DNA of 64,000 bases. Source: Agathobaculum sp. NTUH-O15-33 (lineage in GTDB: Bacteria > Bacillota > Clostridia > Oscillospirales > Butyricicoccaceae). Made by a program: the position numbers and the translations under genes. Positions 44,747 to 57,417 of this stretch are shown here, in pieces (the stretch's first letter is position 1; every line of letters begins with the position of its first letter). The notes beneath the pieces are model-generated. The model saw nothing but the letters and a program-made list of their open reading frames with translations. It had not been told where the DNA came from and searched no databases. The DNA lies in the NCBI RefSeq assembly GCF_033193315.1, contig NZ_CP136187.1:2507501-2571500 (forward strand). Reading direction: 5' to 3'.

Positions 44747-46611
44747 TGTGCGTGATTCTCCTTGCTTTCTTTTATCAGCAGGCTCTCAAACTCCGGCTGC
44801 GGCATGGGGCGGTAAAATACATAGCCCTGCACATAATCGCAGCCGATCTCCGTTAGATATTTGACCTGATCCATTTCCTCGATGCCCTCCGCCACGGTGT
44901 GGATATGGAACTTTTGCAGCAGCTCCACGATACCCTGCACCAGCGCCAGATCACGCGTGTGGTCGGCGCCGTCGGTGAAGAAAAAGCTGTCTATCTTGAC
45001 CACATCCACCGGCAGGTCCTTGAGCAGGCTCAGCGAGGAATAGCCCTTGCCAAAATCATCGATCGAGCAGGAAAAGCCGTGCGCCTTCAAATCCTGCACG
45101 ATGTTCAGCATCAGCCCGGCGTTATCAAATACGATCGATTCGGTAAATTCAATTTCCAGCAGCGCGGGCGGGATGCGGTACTTGTCCCGGATCTCCACAT
45201 AGCGCCGTACAAAGTTTTGGTCATAAAACTGAATGCGCGAAACATTCACCGAAACCGGGCACACAGGCTTGCCTTCGTCCATCATGCGGCGCAGGCTGCG
45301 GCACACGTCTTCCAGCACATAGCGGTCCAGCTGGTCGATCATGAACTTTTGCTCGAATACCGGGATGAAGCGATCGGGCGGGATGATACCGCCATCCTCC
45401 GTCCGCCAGCGCACCAGCGCTTCCGCGCACCCCACCCGTCTAGTCTTTAAATCGACCTTGGGCTGGTAATGAACCGTAAACTCGCGGCGTTCCAGCGCTT
45501 CCAGCATACGGTTTTCTATGTTCTTCTCTTCCCGCAGACGCTGCCGGATGCTTTCGTTGTAGTACACATAATTATGGTTGGTACCGTTTTTAACCGTTTT
45601 GCGCGCAAAATTCGCGCGATCAAGCAGACCGTCGATGGTCAGCTTTTCGACCACGTCTTCGATGCAGCAAATGCCGCAGCAAGTCGGCAGCGACTGGCGA
45701 TAGTTCGAGGCGTGCATAAACTCGGTGATCAGATGGTCGACGCGGCGCTGTCTGACGGCGACCTCTTCCTTATTTTGATAATGCAGCAGCAGTACAAAAT
45801 TATCCGCCGACACGCGACCGCACAGTTCCCTCTCGTCCAGCTCGGCCAAAAGCATTTCGCTGTACCGCGACAGCACGCTGTCGCCGTAGGCATAGCCGAA
45901 CACATCGTTTATGTATTTAAAATCCGCGAAATCGGTATAGACGATCGCGTATTTTACCAATTTTTCGCTGTCAATCAACTGCTGCGCTCGTTCCTTGAAC
46001 GCACTGAGCACATATACGCCCGTCAGCGTGTCGCGGCGGGTCAAGTCGCTCAATTTGCGGTTGGTGTTTTCCAGCGTCAGCAGCTTTTGCGAGGAAGCCC
46101 AGAAAATAAACGCCCACGTGACCAACATGACCAGCAGCATCCCAACGCAGATGATCATCAGCTGCCGCGTCATTCTGGCTGAATACGCCTCGGCTGCGAA
46201 TACCGTATCGTTCGCCTGATCAAAATATGCTTCGCTCAGGGTCAGCAGCTCCTCGTGGGTCGCCGCGCCACTGCGGTGCGCATAGATTTCTCGTTTTACC
46301 TCGTCCCACATTGCGCTGAGCTTGGCGAGGTTTTGCTGGTAAGCGGCGTCGTCCGGCGTCGGCAGGCCGTATTCGCCCTGCGCTCCGTTCAGCTCGCGCA
46401 AGATATTGTCCAGATATTCCAGCGTATCGTCATTCGGCTGGCCCATCAGTTCCAGCTTGATCAGCCGCTGCGTCGCGCCGCGAACGATACCGACGTAGTT
46501 GATCAGCCTGCCGTTCGACTGCATCCGCACGATGGCGCTCACCGTGATACTGCCGAGCAGGATGAGCGATAGGAATAAACTGATTAGGCCCACCTTTAAG
46601 AACCGCTTCAA
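44743..46611 (-). CDS. Membrane c-di-GMP protein with degenerate GGDEF and intact EAL domain
   Basis: This 622-residue protein has membrane helices at about residues 8-30 and 150-172 enclosing an extracytoplasmic sensor domain. The GGDEF domain (about 190-350) carries SADNF where GGDEF should be, so cyclase activity is unlikely. The EAL domain (372-615) keeps EALVRW, the Asn in SVNVSR, EFTES, IDDFGKGYSS, VVKID and AEGIE, consistent with active c-di-GMP phosphodiesterase. It may be a sensory phosphodiesterase regulated by GTP binding. Confidence 0.93.
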   Translation of the reverse strand: MKRFLKVGLISLFLSLILLGSITVSAIVRMQSNGRLINYVGIVRGATQRLIKLELMGQPNDDTLEYLDNILRELNGAQGEYGLPTPDDAAYQQNLAKLSAMWDEVKREIYAHRSGAATHEELLTLSEAYFDQANDTVFAAEAYSARMTRQLMIICVGMLLVMLVTWAFIFWASSQKLLTLENTNRKLSDLTRRDTLTGVYVLSAFKERAQQLIDSEKLVKYAIVYTDFADFKYINDVFGYAYGDSVLSRYSEMLLAELDERELCGRVSADNFVLLLHYQNKEEVAVRQRRVDHLITEFMHASNYRQSLPTCCGICCIEDVVEKLTIDGLLDRANFARKTVKNGTNHNYVYYNESIRQRLREEKNIENRMLEALERREFTVHYQPKVDLKTRRVGCAEALVRWRTEDGGIIPPDRFIPVFEQKFMIDQLDRYVLEDVCRSLRRMMDEGKPVCPVSVNVSRIQFYDQNFVRRYVEIRDKYRIPPALLEIEFTESIVFDNAGLMLNIVQDLKAHGFSCSIDDFGKGYSSLSLLKDLPVDVVKIDSFFFTDGADHTRDLALVQGIVELLQKFHIHTVAEGIEEMDQVKYLTEIGCDYVQGYVFYRPMPQPEFESLLIKESKENHAQ

Positions 46612-46815
46612 CCGCCCGTCACCGCCCTTTTATATAGACATTTTTACATAAACGCGCACGAATACATCACCCGCACGAAAAACAGCACAATATTTAACGT
46701 ACGTGTCCGCCCCGGTTACCCGCGCCGCAGCATAATCTATACTTAATGTATATTGTACCTCATTTAGGTCAAAGAAGCAAGCCGAAGTCGCCGCTCGTTT
46801 CCGATAAATACATGA

Positions 46816-46855
46816 AAACGGGCGGATCGGCCCGAAAGCGCCGATCCGCCCGTTT
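46816..46855 (-). terminator. Terminator after the hybrid kinase gene
   Basis: AAACGGGCGGATCGGC and its complement form a 16-bp stem, 18 bp past the stop codon. Confidence 0.85.
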
Positions 46856-46873
46856 GATTCTTGCGCTTGCCGG

Positions 46874-50203
<3,330 letters not shown>

Positions 50204-50380
50204 TTTGCCCCAACCTTTCTCTTTCGCACATGCGAAAAACAACATTTTCACTTTAATCATACCTGATTGCACGTAAAGCGTCAAGAACAATGGTGGTGAT
50301 TCAAAGAAAGAGGCGCGGATACCGCCACGATATCCGCGCCTTTTATTCCAAACAGGTCATAGAAACAGTATCCGCCACGC

Positions 50381-50653
50381 TCAGCTCCGCGCCTGCGGCC
50401 GCTCCAGTTCCATCACCCTACGGCAATCCGCCATACCGGGAGTCGTTGGATCGTTCAGCGCGTTCCAAATATTCGATACGATCACAAACAGGCAATAAGG
50501 GCTTTTCGCGGCGCCGACGACAACATTCCATACATCCGCCCAAGTCACCATGCTGGCGGCGGTCAAGCCGCCATAGGCCAACGCCGTCGCAAACGCGCCC
50601 AGCGTGATCTGAACCCAAACCACCGGGTTCCTCAGCCGCAGCTTCCAGTTCAT
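50381..50653 (-). CDS. Phage holin-like small membrane protein
   Basis: This 90-residue protein opens MNWKLRLRNPVVWVQITLG, the start pattern of phi-LC3-type holins, with one or two hydrophobic segments at about 10-35 and 45-65. Holins make pores that release endolysin. No endolysin or other phage gene is nearby, so it is a prophage remnant or a domesticated gene. GGGAGAACG precedes the start. Confidence 0.7.
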   Translation of the reverse strand: MNWKLRLRNPVVWVQITLGAFATALAYGGLTAASMVTWADVWNVVVGAAKSPYCLFVIVSNIWNALNDPTTPGMADCRRVMELERPQARS

Positions 50654-50728
50654 CTATCGTTCTCCCTTCCACCTATACATTTCCCGTTTTGCAGTATATG
50701 ACTTCCGGCGTTATTTTGTTCCGCTTCG

Positions 50729-51065
50729 CGGGTCTGCTCCGATAGCGAAGAAACACCCCGTCCGGCTTAGAAGTCTCGCCGTATTGCGGCGGGACTTCGT
50801 GCCATAAGGGGTGTCCCGTTCCTTTGTCCTCCTCGGAGCAGCGCCCAGCGCAGCGGGTCTGCTCCGATAACGAAGAAACACCCCGTCCGGCTTAGAAGTC
50901 TCGCTGCATTGCGGCGGGGCTTCGTGCCATAAGGGGTGTCCCGTTCTTTCGTCCTACTCGGAGCAGAGCCCAGCGCAGCGGGTCTGCTCCGACAACGAAG
51001 AAACACCCCGTCCGGCTTAGAAGTCTCGCCGTATTGCGGCGGGGCTTCGTGCCATAAGGGGTGTT
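50729..51065. repeat. 125-bp tandem repeat, about 2.7 copies, next to tRNA-Leu
   Basis: Units begin with CGGGTCTGCTCCGA at 50729, 50854 and 50979, exactly 125 bp apart. Each carries a long hairpin whose arms are GAAACACCCC and GGGGTGT(TTC), with an inner CGCCG...CGGCG stem. The unit nearest the tRNA ends within a few bases of its 3' end, so the set reads as tandem terminator-like hairpins on the tRNA transcript. Confidence 0.9.
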
Positions 51066-51071
51066 TCTGAG

Positions 51072-51158
51072 TGGTGCCGGTGACCGGACTCGAACCGGTA
51101 CGCTGTCGCCAGCGGTGGATTTTGAGTCCACTACGTCTACCAATTCCATCACACCGGC
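51072..51158 (-). tRNA. tRNA-Leu (anticodon CAA)
   Basis: The 87-nt gene shows acceptor GCCGGTG pairing with CACCGGC, discriminator A and encoded CCA (51072-51074), D-loop TGGAATTGGTAGA, anticodon arm GTGGA-CTCAAAA-TCCAC (CAA), a long class II variable arm CGCTGGCGACAGCG, and T-arm ACCGG-TTCGAGT-CCGGT. It decodes UUG. Confidence 0.97.
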
Positions 51159-51215
51159 AAAGATGGGGTGCAACAGAAATTATTATATCCTATTGCACCG
51201 CATTTTTCAAGTGTT

Positions 51216-52586
51216 TTAAGCAAAGAACTTATCTTTTATCCCAAGCGCAAAGATGATCAACACAATGACCGGAAGAATATAGCTGACATAGATGCGCATC
51301 CAGTCCTGCACCTTGATGCCGCCGCCTTCGTTGGCTTCCTCTTTAAACTTCTTCCAGCCCCAGCCGTAGCGGCTGGTACAGAACAGAAGGTAAACGAGCG
51401 AGCCGATGGGCAGCCACAGGTTGGATACGAGAAAATCCTCTAAATCGAGCACGGCGGACCCCGCGCCGAACGGCTGGAAGCCGCTCCACAGGTTGTAGCC
51501 CAGCACGCACGGCAGCGACAGCAGGATCATCAGCACGATGTTTACCGCCGCAACCTTTTTTCGGCTCGCGCCGGTCAGGTCCATACCGCAGGAGAGAATG
51601 TTCTCAAACACGGCGAGCACAGTGGAAAACGCCGCGAACGCCATAAAGACGAAGAACAGGCTGCCCCACAGGCGGCCAAGCGGAATATTATTAAAGATAT
51701 TGGGCAGAGTGATGAAAATCAGGCTCGGTCCGCTGTCCGACGGCACGCCGAAGGAAAAGCAGGCCGGGAAAATGATCAGGCCCGCCGTGATGGCCACAAA
51801 GGTATCCAAAATACCGACGCTGACCGCCTCGCCCATCAAGGCGCGGCCCTTGCCGATATAGCTGCCGAAGATCGCCATCGCGCCGATGCCAAGCGAAAGC
51901 GTGAAGAACGACTGGTTCATCGCACCGACGATGGTCGCGCCAACGCCGACCTCCGCCATGCGGGCAAAATCAGGCTTTAGGTAGAAGGAAAGGCCCTCGG
52001 ACGCGCCATCCATCATGATGCTGTTGACCGCGAGCACGACCATGATCGCGAGCAGCGCGATCATCATCACCTTGGTCACGCGCTCCAGACCGTTTTGCAG
52101 GCCGAACGAGCAAATGCCAAAGCCGATGAGCACGACCAGCACCATCCAGCCGCCCATGACGAGCGGCTGCGAGAGCATTTCGGTAAAGGTGCCCGCCACC
52201 TGATCGGGCGACGCGCCGACAAAACGTCCCGACGCGGTCAAATAAAAATAATGCAGCATCCAGCCCGCGACGGTGGTGTAAAACATCATCAGCAAATAGT
52301 TGCCGATCATCGCGAGATAGCCGTGGATATGCCATTTCTGCCCCGGCTTTTCCAGCGCCTGATACGCCGCTACCGGACTTTTCTGGCTCGCGCGGCCAAC
52401 GGCGAACTCCATCGTCATGATGGGCAGGCCGAGAATAATCAAAAAGAAGATGTAAAACAGTACGAATGCGCCCCCGCCGTACTGTCCCGCCATATATGGA
52501 AATTTCCACACGTTGCCGATACCGATCGCGCAGCCCGCCGACAGCAGGATGAACCCCAGCCGCGAGCCCAGTCTTTCTCTTTGCAT
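51216..52586 (-). CDS. Sodium-dependent amino acid transporter (NSS/LeuT family)
   Basis: This 456-residue integral membrane protein has 11 to 12 hydrophobic segments and the unwound first helix signature SAGCAIGIGNVWKFPYMAGQ, which binds sodium and substrate in LeuT. It imports an amino acid or similar solute with sodium. The start is ATG 52586 behind AAGGGG; a 50-residue in-frame extension overlaps tadA and is rejected. It is 10 bp downstream of tadA. Confidence 0.93.
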   Translation of the reverse strand: MQRERLGSRLGFILLSAGCAIGIGNVWKFPYMAGQYGGGAFVLFYIFFLIILGLPIMTMEFAVGRASQKSPVAAYQALEKPGQKWHIHGYLAMIGNYLLMMFYTTVAGWMLHYFYLTASGRFVGASPDQVAGTFTEMLSQPLVMGGWMVLVVLIGFGICSFGLQNGLERVTKVMMIALLAIMVVLAVNSIMMDGASEGLSFYLKPDFARMAEVGVGATIVGAMNQSFFTLSLGIGAMAIFGSYIGKGRALMGEAVSVGILDTFVAITAGLIIFPACFSFGVPSDSGPSLIFITLPNIFNNIPLGRLWGSLFFVFMAFAAFSTVLAVFENILSCGMDLTGASRKKVAAVNIVLMILLSLPCVLGYNLWSGFQPFGAGSAVLDLEDFLVSNLWLPIGSLVYLLFCTSRYGWGWKKFKEEANEGGGIKVQDWMRIYVSYILPVIVLIIFALGIKDKFFA

Positions 52587-52596
52587 ACAATACCCC

Positions 52597-53085
52597 TTAG
52601 TTTGTTTTTGAGGCGTTTTTCGCGCCCCTTCCCCTCTTTTCGCGAAGCTTTTTAAAGAATGCCGTGAGGAGACCCGCGCAGGCCTCCTCCATGACGCCGC
52701 CGACCACGGCGGGCTTATGGTTATAGGGCAGCGCAAACAGATCGACCAGCGTGCCGCAGGAGCCGGCCTTTGGATCGCTAGCCCCGTAAATAACGGTGCG
52801 GATGCGGGCGTTGATAATGGCCCCCGCGCACATCGGGCAGGGTTCCAGCGTTACGTACAGATCGCATTGATGCAGCCGCCAGCCGCCAAGCTTTTTGCAT
52901 GCCTTGCCGATAGCCTCGATCTCTGCATGGTGCAGGGCGTTCTTTTTGGTCTCGCGCCGGTTGCGCCCGCGGCCGACGATCTTACCATCGCGCACCACGA
53001 CGGCGCCGACCGGCACCTCGCCTTCCTCCGCCGCCTTCTGCGCCAGACGCAGCGCGGCCTTCATGTATTTTTCCTGCTCGGTCAC
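52597..53085 (-). CDS. tadA: tRNA-specific adenosine deaminase
   Basis: This 162-residue enzyme converts A34 to inosine in tRNA-Arg(ACG). The zinc site is HAE (53-55, Glu55 catalytic) and PCPMC (Cys83, Cys86). The typical N-terminus EKYMKAALRLAQKAAEEGEV is present. It overlaps mreB by 4 bp. The C-terminal basic tail is slightly longer than usual. Confidence 0.95.
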   Translation of the reverse strand: MTEQEKYMKAALRLAQKAAEEGEVPVGAVVVRDGKIVGRGRNRRETKKNALHHAEIEAIGKACKKLGGWRLHQCDLYVTLEPCPMCAGAIINARIRTVIYGASDPKAGSCGTLVDLFALPYNHKPAVVGGVMEEACAGLLTAFFKKLREKRGRGAKNASKTN

Positions 53086-54146
53086 TGCATCATCTGCCGC
53101 CGGCGGGAAAGATTCATGGTGCCATCCTGCATGGCTTGCAGGTTTTCCAGACAGTTGCCCGTGCCGTACGCGACACAGGAGATCGCTTCGTCCGCGATAT
53201 GGGTCGGGATGCCGGTCTTGGAGGCGACCAGCTTGTCAAAGCCCCAAATCAGCGAGCCGCCGCCCGTCATCACGATGCCGTTGGTGGAGATATCGCCGGT
53301 CAGTTCGGGCGGCGTGCGCTCGATAACCCAGTGGATCGCTTCGATAATGGCGGCGCTGACCTCTTCCAACGCGTCGAGGATCTCGGTCGAGTTGACCGAA
53401 AAGGTGCGCGGCAGACCGGTCATCAGGCAGCGGCCCTTGACCTCCATCGTGACTTCCTCGGTGCGGGGATAGACACAGCCGATGCCCTTCTTAATCGCTT
53501 CCGCCGTGCGGTCGCCGATCAGCGCGTTGTGCTTGCGGCGCACGTACTTGACGATGGCTTCATCAAACTTATCGCCCGCGATTTTGATCGAGGTCGATTC
53601 CACGATGCCGCCAAGGGAAATGACCGCCACATCGGTTGTGCCGCCGCCGATATCGACGACCATGTTACCGTTGGGCTTGGCGATATCGATGCCCGCGCCA
53701 ATCGCGGCAGCCACCGGTTCTTCCACCAAAAACACGCGCTTAGCGCCCGCCTGCGTGCCCGCGTCGATCACGGCGCGCTCTTCCACTTCGGTAATGACCG
53801 AAGGCACGCAGATCACCAGATTGGGCTTAAACAGACGGAAGCCCTGTACCTTGCGGATAAATTCCTTGATCATGCGCTCGGTCATCTCATAGTCTGAAAT
53901 GACGCCTTCGCGCAGCGGACGGATCGCGACGATATTGCCCGGCGTACGGCCCAGCATCTTCTGCGCGTCCGCGCCGACGGACAGTATTTTACCCGAAGCC
54001 TTGTCCACCGCCACAACAGAGGGCTCGTTCAGCACAACGCCCTTGCCCTTGACATAGACCAGCACGGTTGCGGTGCCGAGGTCAATCCCGATATCGCTTG
54101 AAAACAGCGAGAATTTTTTAGCCAGCGTTTCTAAAAAAGAGCCCAT
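53082..54146 (-). CDS. mreB: Rod-shape-determining protein MreB/Mbl
   Basis: This 354-residue bacterial actin has phosphate-1 motif IGIDLGTATVLVYVKGKG, phosphate-2 VVDIGGGTTDVAVISLGG near residue 160, and the adenosine motif VMTGGGSLIWGFD. It polymerises at the membrane to guide cell-wall synthesis. The N-terminus MGSFLETLAKKF is amphipathic. Absence of mreC/mreD next to it suggests the Mbl/MreBH group. It is followed by tadA and the NSS transporter in one probable transcript. Confidence 0.94.
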   Translation of the reverse strand: MGSFLETLAKKFSLFSSDIGIDLGTATVLVYVKGKGVVLNEPSVVAVDKASGKILSVGADAQKMLGRTPGNIVAIRPLREGVISDYEMTERMIKEFIRKVQGFRLFKPNLVICVPSVITEVEERAVIDAGTQAGAKRVFLVEEPVAAAIGAGIDIAKPNGNMVVDIGGGTTDVAVISLGGIVESTSIKIAGDKFDEAIVKYVRRKHNALIGDRTAEAIKKGIGCVYPRTEEVTMEVKGRCLMTGLPRTFSVNSTEILDALEEVSAAIIEAIHWVIERTPPELTGDISTNGIVMTGGGSLIWGFDKLVASKTGIPTHIADEAISCVAYGTGNCLENLQAMQDGTMNLSRRRQMMQ

Positions 54147-54253
54147 ATCTATTCATCCTTACCTTTAAGCCAAATTTTCATTCATTACATTATAACCCAA
54201 GCAGGTCATGCTTTTCAAGGCTATTTGCAAATTTATTATCAATTTGCACCCAT

Positions 54254-56491
54254 TTACCCCGAATTTTCCGTTTTTTCCGTCCCCGGCTGCCACTTGTCGC
54301 GCAGCCGCACCTTGAGCGCGCTGTAACGCCTGCCCTTCTGGTTATTATCCACCATGTAGGTAATGGTCTCGCCGCTGCCGACAATGACCAGCAGCCGCTT
54401 GGCGCGCGTGATCGCGGTATACAAAATATTGCGCGTGAGCAAACGGCGCGGGATGCCGCTGGACAGAGCCAGCACCACCGCGTCAAATTCGCTGCCCTGC
54501 GCCTTGTGCACCGTTACGGCATAGGCCAGTTCCAATTCGTTCAGCATGTCAAACGTATATGTAGCCAGCTTATCGTCAAAGCGGACGATCAGGCATTCCT
54601 GCTGCGGATAGATCCTGACGAGCTCGCCCACATCCCCGTTAAAGATACCGGTGCCCGCTTCTTCCTCGCCGCTTTTTTCCCATACGATATCATAATTGTT
54701 GCGCACCTGCATCACGCGGTCGCCTTCGCGGAACACGGTTTCGCCAAAGCGCTTTTCCGCCTTGTCCGCGCTTGGCGGGTTAAGCGCCTCCTGCAAGCGA
54801 GCGTTGAGCGGCGCCGTGCCGCTCCCTTGCCGTCTGGCGGGCGACAATACCTGAATCTGCGAAGGGGCAAATCCATAGTGCTCGGGTAATCGCTTGACGC
54901 AGAGCTGCGCGATCGTTTCTATGACGGCCGCCGGGTCCGAGCGCTTCATGATAAAAAAGTCTCCATCGGCCGCAGACGCCCTCGGCATCTGCCCCGCATT
55001 GACCGCATGCGCGTTCATTACAATATCGGACTTTTGCGCCTGTCGGAATATCTCGGTCAGCTCGATCGTCGGCACGCAGTGCGAACCGATCAGGTCCCGC
55101 AGAAAGTTGCCCGGCCCAACGGGTGGCAGCTGGTCCGCGTCGCCTACGAGGATTAATCGCGCGCCATAGGGCAGCGCTTCGATCAGCGCCTGCATCAGCG
55201 AGATATCGACCATGGATACCTCGTCCAAAATGACCGCGTCGCATTCGAGCGGATTGGTCATACTGCGCTGAAAGGCCAGCCGGCCGCCCGCGGCGTAGCC
55301 CGCTTCCAACAAGCGGTGTATGGTCTTGGCCTCCATCCCGGTCAATTCGGATAAGCGCTTGGCGGCGCGCCCGGTAGGCGCGGCCAGCAGCGTATTAAGA
55401 CCGAGCGCCTCAAAAACCTCCAGAATGCCGCGCACCGTGGTCGTTTTACCGGTGCCGGGGCCGCCGGTCAGAATGACAAGGCCGTTTTTTGCCGCTTTCG
55501 CGATCGCCTGTTTTTGGTTTTCCGAAAACGGAAACGCGCTGTCCAGCTCCAATGCGGTTAGCAGCTCGTCCACATCAAAATCATATTCAAAGTTGCGTTC
55601 CGCCATATGGCACAGCGCTTCGGCCAAATAGGCCTCGGCTTCATGCATGGTACGCAGGTAAACCGCGTCCCGCCCGGCGATGAACTCCCGCACAAGCTTG
55701 CCTCCGTCGGCCAGCCGGTCGATGCTTTCCAGCGCGCGGTTTTCGTCGAATACCACATCATCCTCGCTGAGCAGGGCGCACACCGCGCCCACCAGCTTTT
55801 CCACGGGAATAAACGTATGGCCGTTATCCAAATTAAAAGAAAGCGTATAAATCACGCCCGCGTCCGCCCGTTCCTCGGATAGCATGGACAGACCCAGATT
55901 AAACGCCAGCGCATCGGCCAGTTTAAAATCAATCTCGTAATAAGCGTCGCACAGCAGATAGGGGTTTTCACACAGCGCGTCGATCGCGCTTGCGCCGAGG
56001 CGCTTATAAAGCAGCGCGGTCAGCGAGAGCGGCAGCGCATGCTCGTTTAGAAAATCCATCAGCAGCCGCATTTCGCTCTGTTCCGTGAACTGGCGGCCGA
56101 TCTCTTTCGCCTTGCGTTCGGTGATGCCGCGCAGCTCGGTCAACCGCTCGGGTTCGGCCATCAGGATATCAAAGGTATCCTCTCCAAACTTTTCGGCAAT
56201 GCGCGCGGCGAGCCGTTGACCCACGCCGCGTATCAGGCCGGAGCCGAGATACTCCGCGATACCGCGCACCGACGAAGGCAGGCGGCGTTCAAACGCCTCG
56301 GTGGAAAACTGTTCCCCATAGGACGGATGCGTGACCCAAAAGCCGGTCAGAATCACCTGTTCCCCCAGTCCGATATTGGGAAAGGTGCCGGTCGCGGTCA
56401 CCTCGCCCCCATCCTCGGACAGGAGACGCAGCACGGCATAGCCGTTTTCCGCATTGTAGAAAACGATCTGCTGCACCGTGCCGCGTATCAT
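54254..56491 (-). CDS. recD2: ATP-dependent RecD2 helicase
   Basis: This 745-residue SF1B helicase unwinds DNA 5'-3' in repair. It has an N-terminal OB-like region, helix-hairpin-helix segments (about 85-180), Walker A GGPGTGKTTT near residue 346, Walker B DEVSMVDISLM, and the C-terminal UvrD-like motif VHKAQGSEFDAVVLAL. The start is ATG 56491 behind GAGAGAGAG; an in-frame TTG 36 nt upstream lacks proper spacing. Confidence 0.95.
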   Translation of the reverse strand: MIRGTVQQIVFYNAENGYAVLRLLSEDGGEVTATGTFPNIGLGEQVILTGFWVTHPSYGEQFSTEAFERRLPSSVRGIAEYLGSGLIRGVGQRLAARIAEKFGEDTFDILMAEPERLTELRGITERKAKEIGRQFTEQSEMRLLMDFLNEHALPLSLTALLYKRLGASAIDALCENPYLLCDAYYEIDFKLADALAFNLGLSMLSEERADAGVIYTLSFNLDNGHTFIPVEKLVGAVCALLSEDDVVFDENRALESIDRLADGGKLVREFIAGRDAVYLRTMHEAEAYLAEALCHMAERNFEYDFDVDELLTALELDSAFPFSENQKQAIAKAAKNGLVILTGGPGTGKTTTVRGILEVFEALGLNTLLAAPTGRAAKRLSELTGMEAKTIHRLLEAGYAAGGRLAFQRSMTNPLECDAVILDEVSMVDISLMQALIEALPYGARLILVGDADQLPPVGPGNFLRDLIGSHCVPTIELTEIFRQAQKSDIVMNAHAVNAGQMPRASAADGDFFIMKRSDPAAVIETIAQLCVKRLPEHYGFAPSQIQVLSPARRQGSGTAPLNARLQEALNPPSADKAEKRFGETVFREGDRVMQVRNNYDIVWEKSGEEEAGTGIFNGDVGELVRIYPQQECLIVRFDDKLATYTFDMLNELELAYAVTVHKAQGSEFDAVVLALSSGIPRRLLTRNILYTAITRAKRLLVIVGSGETITYMVDNNQKGRRYSALKVRLRDKWQPGTEKTENSG

Positions 56492-56539
56492 TACGTACTC
56501 TCTCTCGTCCACTTGCGCTTTCCCCAATCCTTGGCTTTA

Positions 56540-56839
56540 TTAGTCCAGATACATGATGTCCTGCCGCACCGCCATATGCTTAGCGATATTCTGCCCTTGC
56601 CCGTTGCCGATCTCGACAAAGGTGATGGACAGACCGGGCAGGTACTGCCTGCGCATATGCAGCGCAACGCGAATGAGCTGCTCGGACGAGGCGTCGCAGC
56701 CATCGCCATAGAGCGTCAGCTCCGCGCTGCCGCGTTGACGCAGCACGCGCATGAACACAAGCTCATACACGGTATGCAGCACCGTATAAAACCCGACAGC
56801 GGCAAAAACGGCGAGCACGGTTTGCCAGAAAACAGACAT
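56540..56839 (-). CDS. Small single-pass membrane protein of unknown function
   Basis: This 99-residue protein starts at ATG 56839 behind GGAGGGGAACACC. One membrane helix spans about residues 5-30 (WQTVLAVFAAVGFYTVLHTV) and the rest is a soluble alpha/beta domain (ELTLYGDGCDASSEQLIRVA...). It lies 48 bp upstream of recD2 on the same strand. It resembles short membrane proteins found beside recD2 in Oscillospirales, but no function is known. Confidence 0.65.
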   Translation of the reverse strand: MSVFWQTVLAVFAAVGFYTVLHTVYELVFMRVLRQRGSAELTLYGDGCDASSEQLIRVALHMRRQYLPGLSITFVEIGNGQGQNIAKHMAVRQDIMYLD

Positions 56840-56982
56840 GGTGTTCCCCTCCTGCATTCAGGCTATGCGCGCCCGTCGCCACGGGTTCCGATACTTATTT
56901 TATTTTATCACAGCATGGGGAAAAAGTAAATCACAGCGCCGCGCATGCAGACCTTTGCTTGCCGCCAAGGGAAAGCAAAAAC

Positions 56983-57018
56983 AGGGGCCGCGACGTTTGG
57001 CGTTTCGCCGCAGCCCCT
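56983..57018 (-). terminator. Terminator after the small acidic protein gene
   Basis: AGGGGC(C)GCG...CGCAGCCCCT form an imperfect stem followed on the minus strand by TGTTTTTGCTTT, 15 bp past the stop codon. Confidence 0.65.
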
Positions 57019-57033
57019 ACAAGTCGGCGCTGC

Positions 57034-57276
57034 TTAAAGCTCGTGCTCGCCGCACCAATCGCGCAGGTCGTCGCTGTTGGTCCCGCTGATCGGATGCGCG
57101 TGTCCGCAATCGCGGTCATGCGGGCTGAGCGCCTTGCCGGTCGGGAACGCTTCGTCCGCCGTCGGCGCGCCGCCCTGTGTGTCGCGCGCGGCCACGCTCG
57201 GCTTGGAAAGCTCCATCCACTCTATATTTTTCTTGGCCGAATCCAGTTGTTTTTGAGAAACCTCTTTCTTTTCCAT
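57034..57276 (-). CDS. Small acidic Cys/His-containing protein of unknown function
   Basis: This 80-residue protein starts at ATG 57276 behind AAAAGGAGG. The N-terminal third is a charged helix (MEKKEVSQKQLDSAKKNIEW); the C-terminus contains CGHAHP and WCGEHEL, a Cys-His-His/Cys-His pattern that could bind zinc. No signal peptide. It has its own terminator and lies downstream of the hairpin-rich tuf 3' region. Confidence 0.6.
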   Translation of the reverse strand: MEKKEVSQKQLDSAKKNIEWMELSKPSVAARDTQGGAPTADEAFPTGKALSPHDRDCGHAHPISGTNSDDLRDWCGEHEL

Positions 57277-57345
57277 GTGCAAAACCTCCTTTTGCACTTA
57301 TTCTCCCGCGCAAAACAGGTTTTCACACATGCAAAAACTTCAAAA

Positions 57346-57386
57346 ACAGGCAAAAGAGTGCCCGAACAAAATGTTCGGGCACTCTT
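57346..57386 (-). terminator. Second copy of the tuf terminator (41-bp direct repeat, distal)
   Basis: The 41 bp here are identical to 57594-57634 and include the stem GAGTGCCCGAACA/TGTTCGGGCACTC. The two copies flank structured element copy B. Confidence 0.85.
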
Positions 57387-57417
57387 CAGACTGTCAAAAA
57401 TAGTTTTTTGACAGTCT
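57387..57417. terminator. Additional hairpin beside element B
   Basis: AGACTGTCAAAAA pairs with TTTTTTGACAGTCT around a TAG loop (13 bp), lying between element B and the distal terminator copy. Confidence 0.6.

Noticed and set aside
50729..51065. Possible CRISPR array
   Set aside because: The repeat unit is 125 bp with no distinct spacers and there are no cas genes; the 101-bp repeat at 32899 was rejected for the same reason.
50381..51158. Prophage attachment site at tRNA-Leu
   Set aside because: There is a holin-like gene nearby but no integrase and no duplicated tRNA 3' end; the repeats do not copy tRNA sequence.
50892..51173. A minus-strand 93-codon frame starting upstream of tRNA-Leu
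   Set aside because: It reads through the tRNA and the 125-bp repeats; the repeated peptide merely reflects the DNA repeat.
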